From Glutamicibacter protophormiae (GTDB lineage: Bacteria > Actinomycetota > Actinomycetes > Actinomycetales > Micrococcaceae): DNA of 64,000 nucleotides. The notes beneath the pieces are model-generated. The model was not told where the DNA came from. It searched no databases and saw only the letters and a list, made by a program, of their open reading frames with translations. The stretch lies in NCBI RefSeq assembly GCF_014647495.1, contig NZ_BMPH01000008.1:112038-176037 (forward strand). The letters are read 5' to 3'. Both the position numbers and the translations under genes were made by a program. Numbering within the stretch: the stretch's first letter is position 1; each line of letters opens with the position of its first letter. Of this stretch, positions 35,655-44,389 are shown piece by piece.

Positions 35655-36572
35655 ATGAGTGAAACACCAGCCATCGCCACCCGGGCGCTGAGCAAGACCT
35701 ACAAAGACGTCAAGGCCCTGGACAATGTCGGCCTCAGCCTGGCCCCGAACCGGATCTACGGGTTGCTCGGACGCAACGGAGCGGGAAAAACCACGCTGAT
35801 GTCGATCCTGACCGGGCAGAACTTCGCCGATCACGGGACCGCGGAGATCTTCGGGCACGCCCCGTTCGAACATGATCCAACACTGGCGCGCTTGTGCTTC
35901 ATCCGCGAATCGCAGAAGTACCCGGATGACTTCAAGGTCTTCCAGGCGTTCCACGCCGCGGCGCTCTTCTTCGGGAACTGGGAGGAGGAACTCGCCCAGG
36001 ACCTCATCCGGGCCTTCAACCTCCCGGTCAAGCGCCGGATCAAGAAGCTCTCGCGCGGCCAGCTCTCAGCGGTCGGAGTGATCATCGGCATGGCTTCCCG
36101 GGCCGACATCACCTTCTTCGACGAGCCCTACTTAGGCCTGGATGCGGTGGCGCGGCAGATCTTCTACGACCGCCTGGTCGAGGACTTCGCGCAGCACCCG
36201 CGCACCATCGTGCTCTCCAGCCACCTGATCGACGAGGTCGCCAACCTGCTGGAGCACGTGATCGTGATCGACCAGGGGCGGATCATCATCGACGCCGAGG
36301 CCGAGGAGCTGCAGGGAGCAGCGGTCACCGTCACCGGCGGCGCCCAAAAGGTCGAGGAATTCATCGCCGGCTACCCGGTCATCCACCGTGATGCGCTGGG
36401 CTCGCTGTCCAGCATTTCCATTCGCGCACGCCTGTCGGAAGAACAGCGCGACCGGGCGCGGGCGCAGGGGCTGGAACTGACCCCGGTCTCGCTGCAGCAG
36501 CTGGTGGTCCGCAGCACGCTGAACTCCCAGAAGAACCAGGAACAGACTACCGAGAGGCAGGCCATCAAATGA
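35655..36572 (+). CDS. ABC transporter ATP-binding protein of the YtrA-type operon
   Basis: A 305-residue ATPase. Walker A GRNGAGKTT is at residues 39-47, the signature is LSRGQLS, Walker B is ITFFDEPYLGLD, and the H-loop is LSSHLIDE. A C-terminal ~80-residue extension after the ATPase core (VTVTGGAQKVEEFIAG onward) resembles those of the YtrB/BcrA class. It overlaps the permease start by four bases (ATGA). Substrate unknown; antibiotic or envelope-stress related export is a common role for YtrA-linked systems. Confidence 0.9.
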   Translation: MSETPAIATRALSKTYKDVKALDNVGLSLAPNRIYGLLGRNGAGKTTLMSILTGQNFADHGTAEIFGHAPFEHDPTLARLCFIRESQKYPDDFKVFQAFHAAALFFGNWEEELAQDLIRAFNLPVKRRIKKLSRGQLSAVGVIIGMASRADITFFDEPYLGLDAVARQIFYDRLVEDFAQHPRTIVLSSHLIDEVANLLEHVIVIDQGRIIIDAEAEELQGAAVTVTGGAQKVEEFIAGYPVIHRDALGSLSSISIRARLSEEQRDRARAQGLELTPVSLQQLVVRSTLNSQKNQEQTTERQAIK

Positions 36573-37264
36573 GCCGCATCATCAAGGTCGCACGCATGCA
36601 GCTGATCAACAAGTGGACGTTCATCGGGATTCCGCTGGTGATCCTGGCCAGCGCGTTCCTCTTCACCTTGGCCATCTGGTACCTGGTGCGCCGCGGCGGG
36701 GGCGAAGGCATCCTCTACGGCGGGGGCGCCCAGGCTCCCATGTGGTACTTCCTGGCCCTGGGCATCCAGGCTCTGACGCTCACCTTCCCCTTCGCCATGG
36801 CGATGAGTGTTTCCCGGCGCAGCTTCTACCTGGGCACGCTGGCGCTGTTCTCCGCCTGCGCCCTGATCCTGGCGGTGTTCTACTACCTGATGGGCCTGGT
36901 CGAGATCGCCACCGGGGGATGGGGTGTGGACGGGCGGTTCTTCGCCCTGCAGTGGATCGCCGAGAACAACTGGCTCACGCAGATCCTGTTCTACTTCGTG
37001 CTGATGATCCTGCTGTTCATGCTCGGCTTCTTCGCCGCGACGCTGTACATGCGCTGGAGGACGACCGGGGTGCTGGTCTTCACCATCGGGCTGGGGCTGG
37101 CCCTGCTCGGGGCGGTCGCGCTGATCACCCTGACCGAAACCTGGCCGCAGGTCGGACGCTGGCTGGCGGCGTGGACCGCCGCCGGGGTGACCGCCGCCGG
37201 CGCGGGCCTTGCGGTCGTCCTGGCCGGATCCTCCTACCTGACCCTGCGCAAGGCCATCGTCTAG
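36569..37264 (+). CDS. ABC transporter permease of the YtrA-type operon
   Basis: A 231-residue membrane protein with about six helices and short loops, coupled to the ATPase gene by a four-base overlap. It lacks a recognised permease signature but fits the small membrane partners in YtrA-type operons. A strong hairpin lies 20 bases after its stop. Confidence 0.82.
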   Translation: MSRIIKVARMQLINKWTFIGIPLVILASAFLFTLAIWYLVRRGGGEGILYGGGAQAPMWYFLALGIQALTLTFPFAMAMSVSRRSFYLGTLALFSACALILAVFYYLMGLVEIATGGWGVDGRFFALQWIAENNWLTQILFYFVLMILLFMLGFFAATLYMRWRTTGVLVFTIGLGLALLGAVALITLTETWPQVGRWLAAWTAAGVTAAGAGLAVVLAGSSYLTLRKAIV

Positions 37265-37848
37265 GAACCGCGGCGGCGAACGCGCCAAGGCCCTGCCGCT
37301 CGACCGAGCGGCAGGGCCTTGGCCTCGCCCGGTGCGCTAGCTGACCGTGGTCTGCCTGGTCCCGGCGGTCCCGCGCCCCGGGGAAACAGGTCGGCGAACG
37401 CGAGCTCTGCGTGCAGGTGGCCGCTGAAGGCGGCGGTGCCGCGGGCCAGCGCCTCGAATTCCAGTTCCAGCTCCTGGGATTCCCCGACATCCAACGTCGA
37501 GTCGAGGCCCGCGCCCACGACCGCGGTGGAGCTGAAGAAGACGAACAGCTCATCAACCAGCGAATTTGCGGCTGGCCGGGGACTGTTCACATCGAACTCG
37601 GTCCGGGGGTTGATGGCGGCGCCGCCGGGCACCCGCAGCTTGGCCACGGAGTCCGGCGCAACCGTCACGTGCAGCACGACGTTGCTGAGCCGGACGCCGG
37701 TGGGGGCCGCCGCGTTGGTCCAGCGCAGGGTCAGGGAACCGATCTCCCCGGGGTTGAGGTTTCCGGTGACGTCGCCGATGCGGAATTTGACGTCGTCGTG
37801 GAGGTAGGCGGAGGTGGCGGCGGCGAGATCTGAGATCACGAGGGTCAT
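37261..37848 (-). CDS. Beta-rich protein of unknown function, C-terminus probably frameshifted
   Basis: From the ATG at 37848 (AGGAG about 14 bases upstream) a protein starts MTLVISDLAAATSAYLHDD and has alternating hydrophobic strands (SLTLRWTNAAAPTGVRL, VVLHVTVAPD, LVDELFVFFSS), like a beta-sandwich. As read, the frame runs to 37261, straight through the 16-bp terminator hairpin. If one base is missing near the CCCCGGGG run at about 37377-37384, the protein instead ends RQTTVS at a TAG at 37337, just before the hairpin, with 170 residues. That is the more natural end. No family recognised; last gene of the ATPase/FAD-oxidoreductase set. Confidence 0.55.
   Translation of the reverse strand: MTLVISDLAAATSAYLHDDVKFRIGDVTGNLNPGEIGSLTLRWTNAAAPTGVRLSNVVLHVTVAPDSVAKLRVPGGAAINPRTEFDVNSPRPAANSLVDELFVFFSSTAVVGAGLDSTLDVGESQELELEFEALARGTAAFSGHLHAELAFADLFPRGAGPPGPGRPRSASAPGEAKALPLGRAAGPWRVRRRGS
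37285..37322. terminator. Terminator hairpin between convergent genes
   Basis: CCAAGGCCCTGCCGCT pairs perfectly with AGCGGCAGGGCCTTGG (16 bp) around CGACCG. It lacks a long T-run on either side. It probably ends the rightward ABC operon and, if the leftward gene really stops at 37337, the leftward one too. Confidence 0.75.
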
Positions 37849-37898
37849 GATGGGTGTGCTCCTGATGTAGCGGGTGGGTCTGGTTGCGGTGGGGTGTT

Positions 37899-39355
37899 TC
37901 ATGATGCCCGCAGGGCGGGTGTTTCCAGGCTGCCGCGTGCTTCGGCGAGCACCTGCAGCAGCTCCTTGCGGCTCGGCGCCTGCGCCGGGTAGCGCGGGGC
38001 TGACAGATGCGGGCCGATCCGCTGCTGGACGGCGGGGTCGGCGAAGATCTCCGGCGGCGTGGCCAGCATGGCCCCGATGCGGCTGGAGGCCCGGGCCAGC
38101 ACCGGATCGGACGCGGCGCCGCGCAGCAGGGCGGTGGTCATCGCCCACGATTGGTCCGCGGGCGCGTAGGGCACGCCGTCGGCGTCGGCCTGCATTTCCG
38201 CCAGCCGGTGGCGGTCGAAGCGCAGCGCGCCCTCGACCCACGGGGTGACGGCCTGTGCGCAGGCCCGCTCATAAGCCAGCGCGAGCTCCCGCGCATCCCG
38301 GGCCCATCGGCCAGCACATTGCGCAGCACCGAGGCCTGGATGGCGCCGATGGCGGCGCCCCGGCCCAGCGAGGGATTCGTGGCGGCGGAGGAATCCCCGA
38401 CGGGCAGCAGCCCCAGCACGGTCGGCTCCCCGTCGCGGACGTAGCTGCGGCGCACGTCCTGGATCCCGGCGATCGGCATCACCGGGGTGATGGGATCGCC
38501 CTGCGCCGCCCAGCGGGACGCCACCGGATTGGCGGCCACCGCCGCCAGCCATTGGGGTTCATGGCGCAGGCCGCGCAGCGCCCGGTCCCGGGAACCGGCC
38601 ACCAGCACCAGGCAGTAGGTCCCGGCGTCGCAGGGCAGCGTCAGCACGGACAGCGAGGGGAAATGGCTCAGGACCGGATTCGCCCCCTGCGGGGCCCGCC
38701 CGTCGCGGCCGCGGAAGTGCCGCCCGTAGTAGATGAAGCCCGAGTCCTCGCTGTCCATCGCGGAGTCGGCGCCGGCCTGAGCTGCCCAGCGCGGCAGCCG
38801 GGTGTGCCGTCCGGCCGCATCGACGACGAGATCCGAGCGCAGCTCGCCCGCGGTGGTGCGCACCCCGAGCACCCGAGGGACCGTGCCGGAGCGCTCGACC
38901 AGCAGGTCGCGCACCGCCACCCCGCGCCGGATCCGCAGCCGCCGTTGGCCGCGAACCAGCAGCGCGCACAACGCCGCCTCCAGCACCGGGCGGCGGGCGG
39001 TGAGGGTGTCGAAGGCCTCGTCCCCGTCCTGCCAGCCGCCCACGGCCGCGGCCGACTGCAGGTGCAGCATGTTCACCCGCCGGGCTCCGGCCGCGGGCAG
39101 CCCGGCGGCCAGCTCGGGGAACTCGCTCAGCATCTGCTGGTGCCAGCGCGGCAGCATCAGATGCGGCTGGCGGAACTGGCTGACCCCGGGCCGGGCCCAA
39201 TGCTCCCAGGCCTGCTCGTTCCCCGGCGGGGCACCCTGCGGGTCGCGGTCCAGCACGGTGACCTTGTGCCCGCTGCGGGCCAGCAGCACTGCGGCGGTCA
39301 AACCGGTCAGCCCGGCGCCCACGACGGTGATCTCACGTGGATTGGTGGTTTTCAT
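37899..39355 (-). pseudogene. FAD-dependent oxidoreductase, frameshifted
   Basis: The N-terminal part (from the ATG at 39355, GGGAG ribosome binding site) reads EITVVGAGLTGLTAAVLLARSGHKVTVLDRD, a standard FAD-binding fold. VGDSSAATNPSLGRGAAIGAIQASVL, the second FAD motif of the monooxygenase/geranylgeranyl-reductase class, follows. Near 38297-38305 (CCCGGGCCC) the frame is lost. The sensible sequence continues one frame over as ARDARELALAYERACAQ to a TGA at 37899. Inserting one base restores a 485-residue protein. As sequenced, the product would be truncated and scrambled after about residue 350. No substrate can be inferred. Confidence 0.8.
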
Positions 39356-39413
39356 GGCCTTGCTCCCTTTCGAAGAAGGCCATCATCCGGTGCCTAACCG
39401 CCCGGCTGCCAGA

Positions 39414-41533
39414 TCACTTTCCGTCCAATTCCTGTCCATTGTCCCGGTTCGCGGCTTCTTCCTCCGCAGCCTCGGGCTCCAGCCCGGGAAGCTCCCAGAG
39501 CCGGCGGGAGCCGATCTCCACCGCCCACAGCACCTCGCCCACGCGCTCCAGCGCCTGTTGCAGGTTCCGAAGGGCAGGCCCAGCAGCTCGGCGGCCGCTT
39601 CCTGCGAGGGGGCGCCCTTGAGGTAGGTGCGCTCCAGCACCCGCCCGGACTCGGCGCCGCGGCGGTCGGCGGAGGCGGCGCGGACCCCGGCGCGCAAGGT
39701 GCGGCGCAGCGATTCGACCGGCTGCCGGCTGAACGGCTGGACCAGTTGGGTGTCGAGCAACGGCGAGCCGGCCAGCCGGTCCGGGCTGCGGTAGTTCGCC
39801 AGCGCGGACCGCACCGCCTCCAGAAACGCGCCGCGCGCCAGCGGCTCGGGTTTGAGCAGATCCGCCGGCGGGGGACCGATCTGCCCGCTCAGTTCCCTGC
39901 TCTCCATCAGCTCGAAGAAGCTCTGCGGCGGAAAGCGCCGCCGATCCCATCCATAGGCCACCTGCTCACGCCCGCCGTACCGCACCCGGACCAGGGGGCT
40001 GAAGCCCAGGTACTCGAAATACAGGCCGTAGTGCTCGGGATCGAAGGTGACGATGAACGACCACGCCGCGGGCTGGCTGAACCATTCCAGGATGCAGGCC
40101 ACGCCGTTGACCAGCAGCTGGGTGGGATCGCGCTGGTACGCGCCGCTGGCCCCGGCGAAGCGGTTGATGTTGATCCGCTCCCCGTCGCGCAGCGGCGCGC
40201 GCTCGGCCACCGTGCGCGCAATGGCGGCTGCCACCGGGTCCCGCAGGCCGATCCCGGTCGGCTCGGGCAGGTAGACCTGCACGGAAAAGCCTTCCACGCC
40301 CTCATCCGAGCGCACCCGGTACAGCCCTTCGGGCTGCGCCTCGATCCACTGCCGCGCCAGCTGGGCGACGTCGATGCCCTCGCCCTGCTCGATGAGCTCC
40401 AGGATGCGCTCATGCTCCCGGTACGCGGCCCGCTCGATCCGCGGCAGCCCGGCCCGGCGCAGCACGGCGATCTCGTCGGAGAGCGGGCCGCGGCGGTGCA
40501 GCAGCATCAGCTCGGCGGCCGCCCGGTCGGCATCCGGGCGCCCCGGATCAGCCAGCTGCTCCAGGAAGTAGTCGCGGATGACGCGGTGCAGGTCCACGTA
40601 GTCGTCGGGCGAGCGCTGCAGGAACTCCGCCTCGAACAGCTCGCACACCACGTCATGCAGGAACAGCCCGGTGCGCCCGCTGCTGACATAAGGCCGGGCG
40701 CGCAGCCAATCCCAGGCCTCGGCGGCCCGCGCGCCGACGGTGCGGCGCAGCAGCTCCTCGGTCATCCGGGTCGCCTGCGCGCAGGTCGCCAGCGCCGTGC
40801 GGTGCTCGGCGTCGGGGATGTCGTCGACGATCATCCGGCACAGCTGCGAGACCAGGTCCGGCATGTCGGCCAGCCGCTCCGGCCGTCCCGCGGGCGGCCC
40901 GGCATCCGCGAGCATCGCCAGCACCAGCGGGTAGCCGCGCCCCAGGCCGGCCAGGATCCGCCGCGATGCGGGTTCGACGCCCAACCGGGCCAGCAGCTCC
41001 ATGCTGTTCCCGGGGCCGAAGGCGTCCAGTTCGAACACCTTCAGCAGCCCGCGCCATCCCGGATCCGTGCGCCAGCGCATCGACGGGGCATTGCGCGAGG
41101 CGATCACCGCCACCGCCCCCGCGGGCCGCGCAGGCAGCAGCTCCTCGCGGAACCACCGGTCCAGCGGCTCCAGCAGCTCGTAGCCGTCGATGAACAGCAC
41201 CTCGCCGCCCGGGGGAGGATTCCCGGCGGTCCGCCTGCGCTCGTCGATCGCGGCGGCCACGGCCGCGCCGGAGCAGACCAGGTCGCGCGCGTCGAGGCGC
41301 AGGCAGTACCGTCCGCGGCGCGCGGCGCGCCGGGCCAGCGCGTCGAGCAGCGTGGTCTTGCCGATCCCGCCGGGCCCGTGGATGAAAAATACCCTGGCCT
41401 CCGAGACGCCGTCCACGGTGTCCGCGAACGCCGCAAGTTCCCGGGCGCGGCCGACGAATCCCCGCTCCCGCGCCTTCTCCAGCGCGGCGAAGATCCCGGA
41501 GGTTCCCGCGTCCCGCCCGGCGTGCGTGTCCAT
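39414..41533 (-). pseudogene. STAND-like P-loop ATPase with C-terminal HTH, frameshifted near its end
   Basis: From the ATG at 41533: MDTHAGRDAG, then FVGRARELAAF, Walker A HGPGGIGKTTL (residues 52-62) and a Walker-B-like EVLFIDGYELLE (about 111-122). A long helical sensor-type region follows. Near the C-terminus SQEAAAELLGLPF begins a helix-turn-helix typical of actinobacterial ATPases of this kind, but the frame then changes. The continuation RNLQQALERVGEVLW sits one frame over and ends at 39414. One added base near 39567-39573 restores about 706 residues. It probably acted as an ATP-dependent signalling or transcription switch. A leaderless-type -10 element lies 6 bases before the ATG. Confidence 0.75.
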
Positions 41534-41539
41534 AAGCAC

Positions 41540-41545
41540 AGGATA
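41540..41545 (-). promoter_or_regulatory. -10 element of a leaderless promoter for the STAND-like ATPase gene
   Basis: TATCCT on the minus strand, 6 bases before the ATG at 41533. No ribosome binding site is visible. Confidence 0.5.
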
Positions 41546-41808
41546 CGACCGGCGCCAGCTGCCGTCGAGGTTCCCGCGCCCCGCACGCCGCATGTGAGAT
41601 GCCTTGCTGCCGCAGTGCCGTCCACGCCGCGCCGGCAGCGTCCGTACGGCGCCTGGAGAATAGTAGAAGGGGCAGGCCAGCGGGCTGTTTCGCGGCGCCC
41701 CCGGGGTGCGCTGGCCACCGTGCCGGGCCACTGCCCCGGGACGGGCCGCGGGGAGGTCCCGCCGCCGGGAATGGGCTGCGCCTCACAGCCAATCGCGGCA
41801 AAGCAGAG

Positions 41809-41814
41809 TAGGCT
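41809..41814 (+). promoter_or_regulatory. -10 element of a leaderless promoter for the exonuclease-BRCT gene
   Basis: TAGGCT lies 7 bases before the GTG at 41822. Confidence 0.55.
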
Positions 41815-41821
41815 GTAGGGC

Positions 41822-42823
41822 GTGGCTTTGGACTTCACTGCAGTAGATTTTGAGACAGCAAACGGATTTATCGGCTCGGCCTGCTCGGTCGGCCTGGTCA
41901 AGGTACGCTCCGGGCGCATCGTGGAGACCGAGCAGTGGCTCATGAAGCCGCCGGCCGGGTTCGACCACTTCGACCCGCGCAATGTCTCCATCCACCACAT
42001 CACCGCGGACATGGTCATCGATGCCCCGCGCGTGGATGAGAAGCTGCCCGACCTGCTGGACTTCGTCGGCTCCGACGTGCTTGTCGCGCACAACTCCGCG
42101 TTCGACTCCGGCGTGATCCGCGCGGCCTCCGAAGCCAGCGAGCGTCCGGTGCCGGAAATCGCGCACCTGTGCACCGTCAAGCTCTCCCGCAAGGCCTACG
42201 ACCTGCCCAGCTACTCGCTGCCCTTCGTCGCCGAGGAAGCCGGCCACCCCATCGAGAACCACCACGAGGCGCTCGCCGACTCCGTGGCCTGCGCCTGGGC
42301 GATGATCGACATGGCCGAGCGCAGCGGCACCGCCTCGGTGCTGCAGACCGCCGACCACTACCGCGTGGGGCTGGGCCTGACCCAGGCCTGGAGCCCGGGC
42401 GACGCGCTCTCGCGCGCCACCCGCGACGCGCAGGGCTGGCTGGCTTCGGGCAATCCGCTGCCCCTGCAGGGCGACTTCGGCAACTGGCCGCAGGAAGGCC
42501 CCAACCCGCAGCCGAACCTGGACGCCGATCCCAGCCATCCGCTCTACGGGCAGGTCATCGTCTTCACCGGCAACCTCAGCCTGCCGCGGCCGCAGGCCAA
42601 GGAGATGGCCGCCCAGCACGGCGCCCAGTGCGCCTCCCGCGTCACCCGCGCCACCACCGCGCTGGTGGTCGGCGACGGCTTCGTCCCGCAGGACCTGGCC
42701 ACCGGCCGGCTGACCAACAAGGCCAAGCACGTGCTGCGCCTGCGCGACAAGGGCCAGCGCGTCTCCATCATCTCCGAGGGCGAATTCCTGCAGATGGTCG
42801 GCGGGTTCGGGCTGACCGCCTAG
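41822..42823 (+). CDS. DnaQ-like 3'-5' exonuclease with C-terminal BRCT domain
   Basis: A 333-residue protein. Residues 5-170 form a DEDDh exonuclease: AVDFETAN (Asp8, Glu10), VAHNSAFDSGVIR, and HHEALADSVACAW with the His/Asp pair. A linker rich in Pro, Gly and Asn follows, then a BRCT domain (about residues 240-330; YGQVIVFTGNLSLPRPQAKEMAAQHGAQ). The arrangement resembles epsilon-type proofreading exonucleases fused to a DNA-damage interaction module, also seen in other actinobacteria. A repair function is likely. GTG start supported by the TAGGCT element. Confidence 0.9.
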   Translation: MALDFTAVDFETANGFIGSACSVGLVKVRSGRIVETEQWLMKPPAGFDHFDPRNVSIHHITADMVIDAPRVDEKLPDLLDFVGSDVLVAHNSAFDSGVIRAASEASERPVPEIAHLCTVKLSRKAYDLPSYSLPFVAEEAGHPIENHHEALADSVACAWAMIDMAERSGTASVLQTADHYRVGLGLTQAWSPGDALSRATRDAQGWLASGNPLPLQGDFGNWPQEGPNPQPNLDADPSHPLYGQVIVFTGNLSLPRPQAKEMAAQHGAQCASRVTRATTALVVGDGFVPQDLATGRLTNKAKHVLRLRDKGQRVSIISEGEFLQMVGGFGLTA

Positions 42824-42919
42824 GTACCAGTTCACTGGGAATACCGCTGGTCTTCACCTCCCGGACGCAGCGCGGCTGGTAGGTTGGCACTGACCGAGCC
42901 GCCGAACGAAACACCGTGC

Positions 42920-43330
42920 ATGATCGACTTACTGACCGAACCGCCGGCAGGGATTGTCCTGTCCCTGGCGGCACTGCTTTTCGCCGCCTGCCTGGCCGTC
43001 TTCCTGGCCCGGCGCACCCGCATGGCCCGCTGCGGCGCCTTCGTCGCCGGGGCGGCGGTCCTGCTGACCGGCGCGGCCGCGCTGGCCATGATCTTCCCGC
43101 TCTCCATCCGGGGAACCGCCTGCGGCATGCCCGCCGGGGCGCTGGACCCGGGCGCCGCCGCGGGAAGCTGCCGGATCGTCGCCAAGACCGTCTTCGACAC
43201 CGCGCTGTGGCTGGCCCTGGCTGGTGCCGCCGCCGCATTCCTGAGTTTCGCCCCGGGACTGCGCACCGCGGCGCCGATGCCGCCGGCCACGGGCCCGGAC
43301 ACCGCGGATCCGCGCGGCGGACACGCGTAG
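42920..43330 (+). CDS. Small membrane protein of unknown function
   Basis: A 136-residue protein with three predicted membrane helices (about residues 10-32, 42-65 and 92-115). Two cysteines (TACGMP and GSCRIV) lie in the loop between the second and third helices, perhaps a disulfide outside the membrane. The tail is Pro/Ala-rich. No family recognised. The start is uncertain: a TTG at 42884 in the same frame would add 12 residues. Confidence 0.55.
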   Translation: MIDLLTEPPAGIVLSLAALLFAACLAVFLARRTRMARCGAFVAGAAVLLTGAAALAMIFPLSIRGTACGMPAGALDPGAAAGSCRIVAKTVFDTALWLALAGAAAAFLSFAPGLRTAAPMPPATGPDTADPRGGHA

Positions 43331-43345
43331 GAGCTTCCGGAAAGC

Positions 43346-43381
43346 ACGACGCCGCACACCCCCTCGGGTGTGCGGCGTCGT
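43346..43381. terminator. Bidirectional terminator hairpin
   Basis: ACGACGCCGCACACCC pairs perfectly with GGGTGTGCGGCGTCGT around a CCTC loop. It sits between convergent genes, with short T stretches on both sides. Confidence 0.8.
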
Positions 43382-43401
43382 TGATCCGAGCCGGGCGCGG
43401 G

Positions 43402-44337
43402 CTAGACGAGCAGCGCCATCCAGCGGTCGTGCAGCTCGGAGATGATGTCGTCCAGGGCGCTGGCCGGGCGTTCGCCCACCGCATCCGAGCCGTGGATGGC
43501 CGAGAGCAGCGCCACGGCGTAGGCGTCGACCTCCGGATCGCGGGCCGCCTCGGCGGAGGCCGCCGGGACGGCGTCGATGTCGGATTCATCTTCGGCCTGC
43601 TCCGGCTCGTTCTCGGCGAAGTAGGCGTTGTAGGCGGCAGCCGGCGACAGGCCGATGCCGGCGCTGATGCGGTCGACGATCTCGCGCAGCGCCTGCGCGG
43701 CGGTGCCTTCCAGCGGCTCCAGCAGCGACGGCCACTGCGCGGCGGCGTCCTCCCCTTGCTCCATGGCGGAGCGGATGATTTTCGCGGCGGCGATGCCGGT
43801 CTCCGCCGCCTGGGCGTCGTGGGTGAGGAACGCGGCCGAGCGGGCCAGGGTCGCGGTGGTGCTCACCGGCACGCGGCCGAGCAGCGCGGCGATCGCGGCG
43901 CGCGGCAGCACGCCGGCGGAATCCGCGCCGGGGCCGGTCGGGCGCCCGGGCTGGCCCATGTCCTTGGAATCCAGTCCGGCAAGGTTCAACGGGTCGCCGG
44001 GGTGGATCGTCTCGAAGATCTCCACGCGGGCGAATTCCTTGTCGATCCAGCGATCCAGCGGCTGCGGGGCGTTGTCCGGGAAGGACCCGGTCAGCTTGTT
44101 GTAGCCGCGCAGCGCGGCGAGCCACATGCAGGCCGCTTCGTCGCTGGCCACGCCGTCGTTGGCCCATTCCAGGGCTTCGAGCAGGCCGTCGGCCAGGTAG
44201 AGCGGGAGGATTTCGGTGGCCCCGGGATCGATGTCGTCGCGGGCGTGGGTTGCGCCGTCGGCCAGGCCGAGCAGGATGGCGAACACCTTGTCTGAGTAGT
44301 TCTCTGGCAGGAGTGCAATTTCACCGGTTTCATTCAC
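43402..44337 (-). CDS. ADP-ribosylglycohydrolase-like protein with a degenerate active site
   Basis: A 311-residue protein. The segment LYLADGLLEALEWANDGVASDEAACMWLAALRGY closely resembles actinobacterial ADP-ribosylglycohydrolases (quoted here as LADGLLEALEWANDG and AACMWLAALRGY). The preceding metal motif, normally a TDDT-type aspartate cluster, reads DDIDPGATEILP, and no clear second cluster is seen. It is either a catalytically altered member or a distant relative. A C-terminal acidic linker is followed by a final helix. It is divergent from sbcD with 52 bases between starts. TAGACT 11 bases upstream could be its -10. Confidence 0.55.
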   Translation of the reverse strand: MNETGEIALLPENYSDKVFAILLGLADGATHARDDIDPGATEILPLYLADGLLEALEWANDGVASDEAACMWLAALRGYNKLTGSFPDNAPQPLDRWIDKEFARVEIFETIHPGDPLNLAGLDSKDMGQPGRPTGPGADSAGVLPRAAIAALLGRVPVSTTATLARSAAFLTHDAQAAETGIAAAKIIRSAMEQGEDAAAQWPSLLEPLEGTAAQALREIVDRISAGIGLSPAAAYNAYFAENEPEQAEDESDIDAVPAASAEAARDPEVDAYAVALLSAIHGSDAVGERPASALDDIISELHDRWMALLV

Positions 44338-44376
44338 ATCTCCCAGTCTAATGTTCTTTGTGTCGGTGATTTTGCA

Positions 44377-44382
44377 TAAGGT
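44377..44382 (+). promoter_or_regulatory. -10 element of a leaderless sbcD promoter
   Basis: TAAGGT lies 7 bases before the ATG at 44390. It supports this start over an upstream ATG at 44351 in the same frame. Confidence 0.55.
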
Positions 44383-44389
44383 GGGTTTT

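Noticed and set aside
37261..39616. Programmed ribosomal frameshifting as the explanation for the frame changes
   Set aside because: Three different sites in three genes without a common slippery heptamer or downstream structure make decay or error more likely.
39746..41818. Plus-strand open frame of about 690 codons opposite the STAND-like ATPase
   Set aside because: The minus strand holds Walker A, Walker B and HTH motifs; the plus frame has none.
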